64,000 nt of DNA from JALQUL01 sp040382935 (GTDB lineage Bacteria; Pseudomonadota; Gammaproteobacteria; Burkholderiales; Burkholderiaceae_C): contig JBEIEP010000008.1 in the NCBI GenBank assembly GCA_040382935.1, forward strand, positions 15,031 to 79,030. Direction: 5' to 3'. A program made the position numbers and the translations under genes. Shown here one piece after another: positions 62,466 through 64,000 of the stretch; position 1 is the first letter of the stretch; each line of letters begins with the position of its first letter. The notes under the pieces were generated by a model. It saw only the letters and a program-made list of their open reading frames with translations, was not told the origin of the DNA and did not search any database.

Positions 62466-62485
62466 TCTCAACAAAAATCCACCCC

Positions 62486-63517
62486 ATGACCACCCCCACC
62501 ATCCCGCTCATAGACATCACCCCTCTGTTCGGCACCAACGCCACAGCCAGCGCTCAGGTCGACAGTCTGATTCAGACAGCCGCTCGCGAGCACGGTTTTA
62601 TGGTGATTACTGGCCTGCCGGATTGGGCCTTGCAAGGCAATGCGCAGCGGCGGCGCTTGTTGGCGTTGTTTTCTTTGCCGCCAAGCCAGCAGCGCAAGTT
62701 GTGGCGTTGGAACTTTGACCCGTCGCGGCCCAACATTTATCGTGGTTGGTTTCCGTTGCAAGACGGCGTGGCCACCTATAAAGAAGGGATAGACATGGGG
62801 CCGGATGTGGCCTTTGGCCCTTCTGTGGTAGACCCCTCTGACCCGCTGCGAGAGGCCACGCCCCTGCCCGATGAAGAGGTCTTACCCGGCTGGCGTGCGG
62901 CCGTTAGGGATTACTACTTTGCGATGGACCGCCTATCACGCCTGTTGATGCAGTCCGTGGCCCGTGGGCTTGGCCTGCCACCCAACGTTTTTGATGAGGC
63001 GTTTAAAGGCGGCATTTCGACATTGCGGCTACTGCATTACCCCGTGCGCCCACCCTCTTCTTGGGCGGATGCAGACCCCAACGAAGTGTGGGTGGAGTCC
63101 AATGGTGAACGGCGCTACTCACTGGCACGGGCGCACGTAGACAGTGGCTTTATGACGCTGCTCGCGCAAGATGGTGTAGAAGGCTTGCAGGCCCAGCATC
63201 TGGATGGCAGTTGGATAGACGTACCGCCCCAAGAAAACGCACTGGCAGTCAACTTTGGCAAGGTGCTTGAACTGTGGACCGGCGGCCTAATCAGAGCCAC
63301 CCGCCACCGGGTTCTGGGCACCGGCCGCCAGCGCTATTCCATCCCATTCTTTTACGAGGCCAGGCCCGATGCGGTCATCGCCCCCCTACCCCTGCCCGGT
63401 GCACAGCCGTTCGACCCCTTTTACTTTGGGGACCACCTGTGGGAGGTGACCACCAAGTTTGTTGAGCAAAAAGGCATCGCCCACTTGCGTACGCCGCGTG
63501 GGCAGCCTGCTGGATAG
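62486..63517 (+). CDS. 2-oxoglutarate/Fe(II)-dependent oxygenase, isopenicillin-N-synthase family
   Basis: 343 residues from ATG 62486 (MTTPTIPLID). DIOX_N-like N-terminal region (residues 5-120) and 2OG-FeII_Oxy domain. The iron ligands His217, Asp219 (AHVDSGF) and His274 (RATRHRVLG) and the 2-oxoglutarate RxS motif Arg283/Ser285 (RQRYSIPFFY) are intact. Bacterial members hydroxylate or oxidise varied small molecules; substrate unknown. It stands alone apart from the membrane protein upstream. Confidence 0.92.
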   Translation: MTTPTIPLIDITPLFGTNATASAQVDSLIQTAAREHGFMVITGLPDWALQGNAQRRRLLALFSLPPSQQRKLWRWNFDPSRPNIYRGWFPLQDGVATYKEGIDMGPDVAFGPSVVDPSDPLREATPLPDEEVLPGWRAAVRDYYFAMDRLSRLLMQSVARGLGLPPNVFDEAFKGGISTLRLLHYPVRPPSSWADADPNEVWVESNGERRYSLARAHVDSGFMTLLAQDGVEGLQAQHLDGSWIDVPPQENALAVNFGKVLELWTGGLIRATRHRVLGTGRQRYSIPFFYEARPDAVIAPLPLPGAQPFDPFYFGDHLWEVTTKFVEQKGIAHLRTPRGQPAG

Positions 63518-63578
63518 CCCTTACGATGGGCACTCCCCCAAAGCAGCATTTAGCCCAAGCCGCGTGACTCTGCTACTT

Positions 63579-63800
63579 TTAGTTCCGATGGTTAATGGGG
63601 GCACTAGCATGGGCCTCTTTATCTCGTAGCCTGAGTAAATCAGCCGCGGTCAGTTCAACATCTTTCCCGTCTAATGACACCAAAATACTGGTGTTGGTCT
63701 TGATAGCAACATCTTCTGCTGATCGAGCGGCACGAAGCATTGCTGCGTATGAGCCTGCCAAATCTGGGTCAGATGAGGTACGTATGTCTTTGGGATTCAT
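63579..63800 (-). CDS. Small protein downstream of a zeta-toxin-like gene
   Basis: 73 residues, acidic and helical (AGSYAAMLRAARSAEDVAIK, then NTSILVSLDGKDVELTAADL). Its ATG overlaps the stop of the preceding frame (ATGA). Similar 70-residue proteins with an AL-RAA-RA/ G-V pattern follow zeta-type kinases in other bacteria, where they are taken as partner proteins. Function unknown; the toxin part here is largely missing. Confidence 0.65.
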   Translation of the reverse strand: MNPKDIRTSSDPDLAGSYAAMLRAARSAEDVAIKTNTSILVSLDGKDVELTAADLLRLRDKEAHASAPINHRN

Positions 63801-63934
63801 TTGTTGCTCCAGTCAATCAGTTTAGGTGGACGGTGATAGCTGTCAAATAGTGCCCATGAGTTAACGACCTTGCTGTAACGCTCATGGAAGTTTTCTAGAC
63901 CGGAGTCAAGTCCCAATTTTGCTGCAAATTCAGT
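63797..63934 (-). pseudogene. C-terminal remnant of a zeta-toxin-like protein
   Basis: The minus-strand frame ending at TGA 63797 reads GLENFHERYSKVVNSWALFD and then PPKLIDWSNK, the usual C terminus of zeta-toxin-family kinases (RGL-NF---Y---V--W-LYD). Going upstream, similarity fades around 63905 and a TGA lies at 63935, with no ATP-binding P-loop in the remaining 66 bases. The gene has been truncated at its 5' side, or begins beyond a rearrangement. A short version starting inside the window cannot be excluded. Confidence 0.65.
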
Positions 63935-64000
63935 TCAACAGATCAAGCCGTATTCCTTTGAATTTGGTTTGAATTTAACCCACGGCGCTCAGGCTAGAAG

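Noticed and set aside
1..64000. CRISPR array, prophage or integrated element
   Set aside because: No regularly spaced repeats, no integrase, no phage structural genes and no attachment-site pair at either tRNA were seen.

Overview
The window looks like a chromosome segment of a betaproteobacterium of the order Burkholderiales, most likely Comamonadaceae or a close relative (Rhodoferax/Polaromonas-like). This is inferred from gene content and order: thrS-infC-rpmI-rplT-pheST-ihfA-merR, a ccoISNOQP-ccoH/fnr/hemN block, the tolB-pal-cpoB run, and rsfS-rlmH-maf-rng. There is no plasmid, phage or CRISPR signature. No lineage marker such as rRNA is present, so the placement is inference.

Layout: 1-3.2 kb is the end of a type I restriction-modification locus. 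It holds hsdM and a RhuM-like gene joined by an ATGA overlap, each with one single-base frameshift. 3.4-11.4 kb is a minus-strand translation block (tRNA-Pro, MerR regulator, ihfA, pheT, pheS, rplT, rpmI, infC, thrS), headed by an H-NS-like gene. thrS is split by one extra base in a run of five Cs (+ strand). Because thrS is normally essential, this points to a sequence error there and weakens any claim that the other two frameshifts are real. 12.2-13.5 kb is isocitrate lyase, with two near-identical palindromes upstream. 13.8-22.5 kb is a polyamine uptake and breakdown set: aldehyde dehydrogenase, a four-gene ABC transporter, an aminotransferase and a glutamine-synthetase-like ligase.

22.6-34.1 kb is a microaerobic respiration island: a TauE/SafE membrane protein, hemN, fnr, the cbb3 oxidase with its assembly genes, a universal stress protein, two DUF2189 membrane proteins and a DUF2788 protein. 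Three FNR-type boxes lie at the hemN/fnr, ccoN and ccoI/usp promoters. ccoG is absent and ccoH is short. 34.1-40.2 kb carries lgt, acs, a YqhA-like membrane protein, class I fumarase and murI. 40.2-42.5 kb is an overlapping pair: a calcineurin-like phosphoesterase and a Ser/Thr kinase fused to a C-terminal UspA-like domain. This is the most unusual intact system in the window. 42.7-58.7 kb is mostly housekeeping: tRNA-Lys, tcdA, cpoB, pal, tolB, a glycosyltransferase, msbA, rng, maf, rlmH, rsfS with a histone-H1-like tail, hemF, an acyltransferase, purD, a YebC-family gene, upp, a DUF1499 gene and a cystathionine gamma-synthase-like gene.

58.7-64 kb is an accessory patch. It holds an AbiE-type antitoxin whose toxin survives only as about 19 recognisable codons, a short-chain dehydrogenase and an enoyl-CoA hydratase, an intact VapBC pair with a candidate operator, an unrecognised membrane protein and a 2-oxoglutarate/Fe(II) oxygenase. 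At the right edge lies the last part of a zeta-toxin-like gene, overlapping a small partner gene. All assignments come from reading the sequence; no database search was run.
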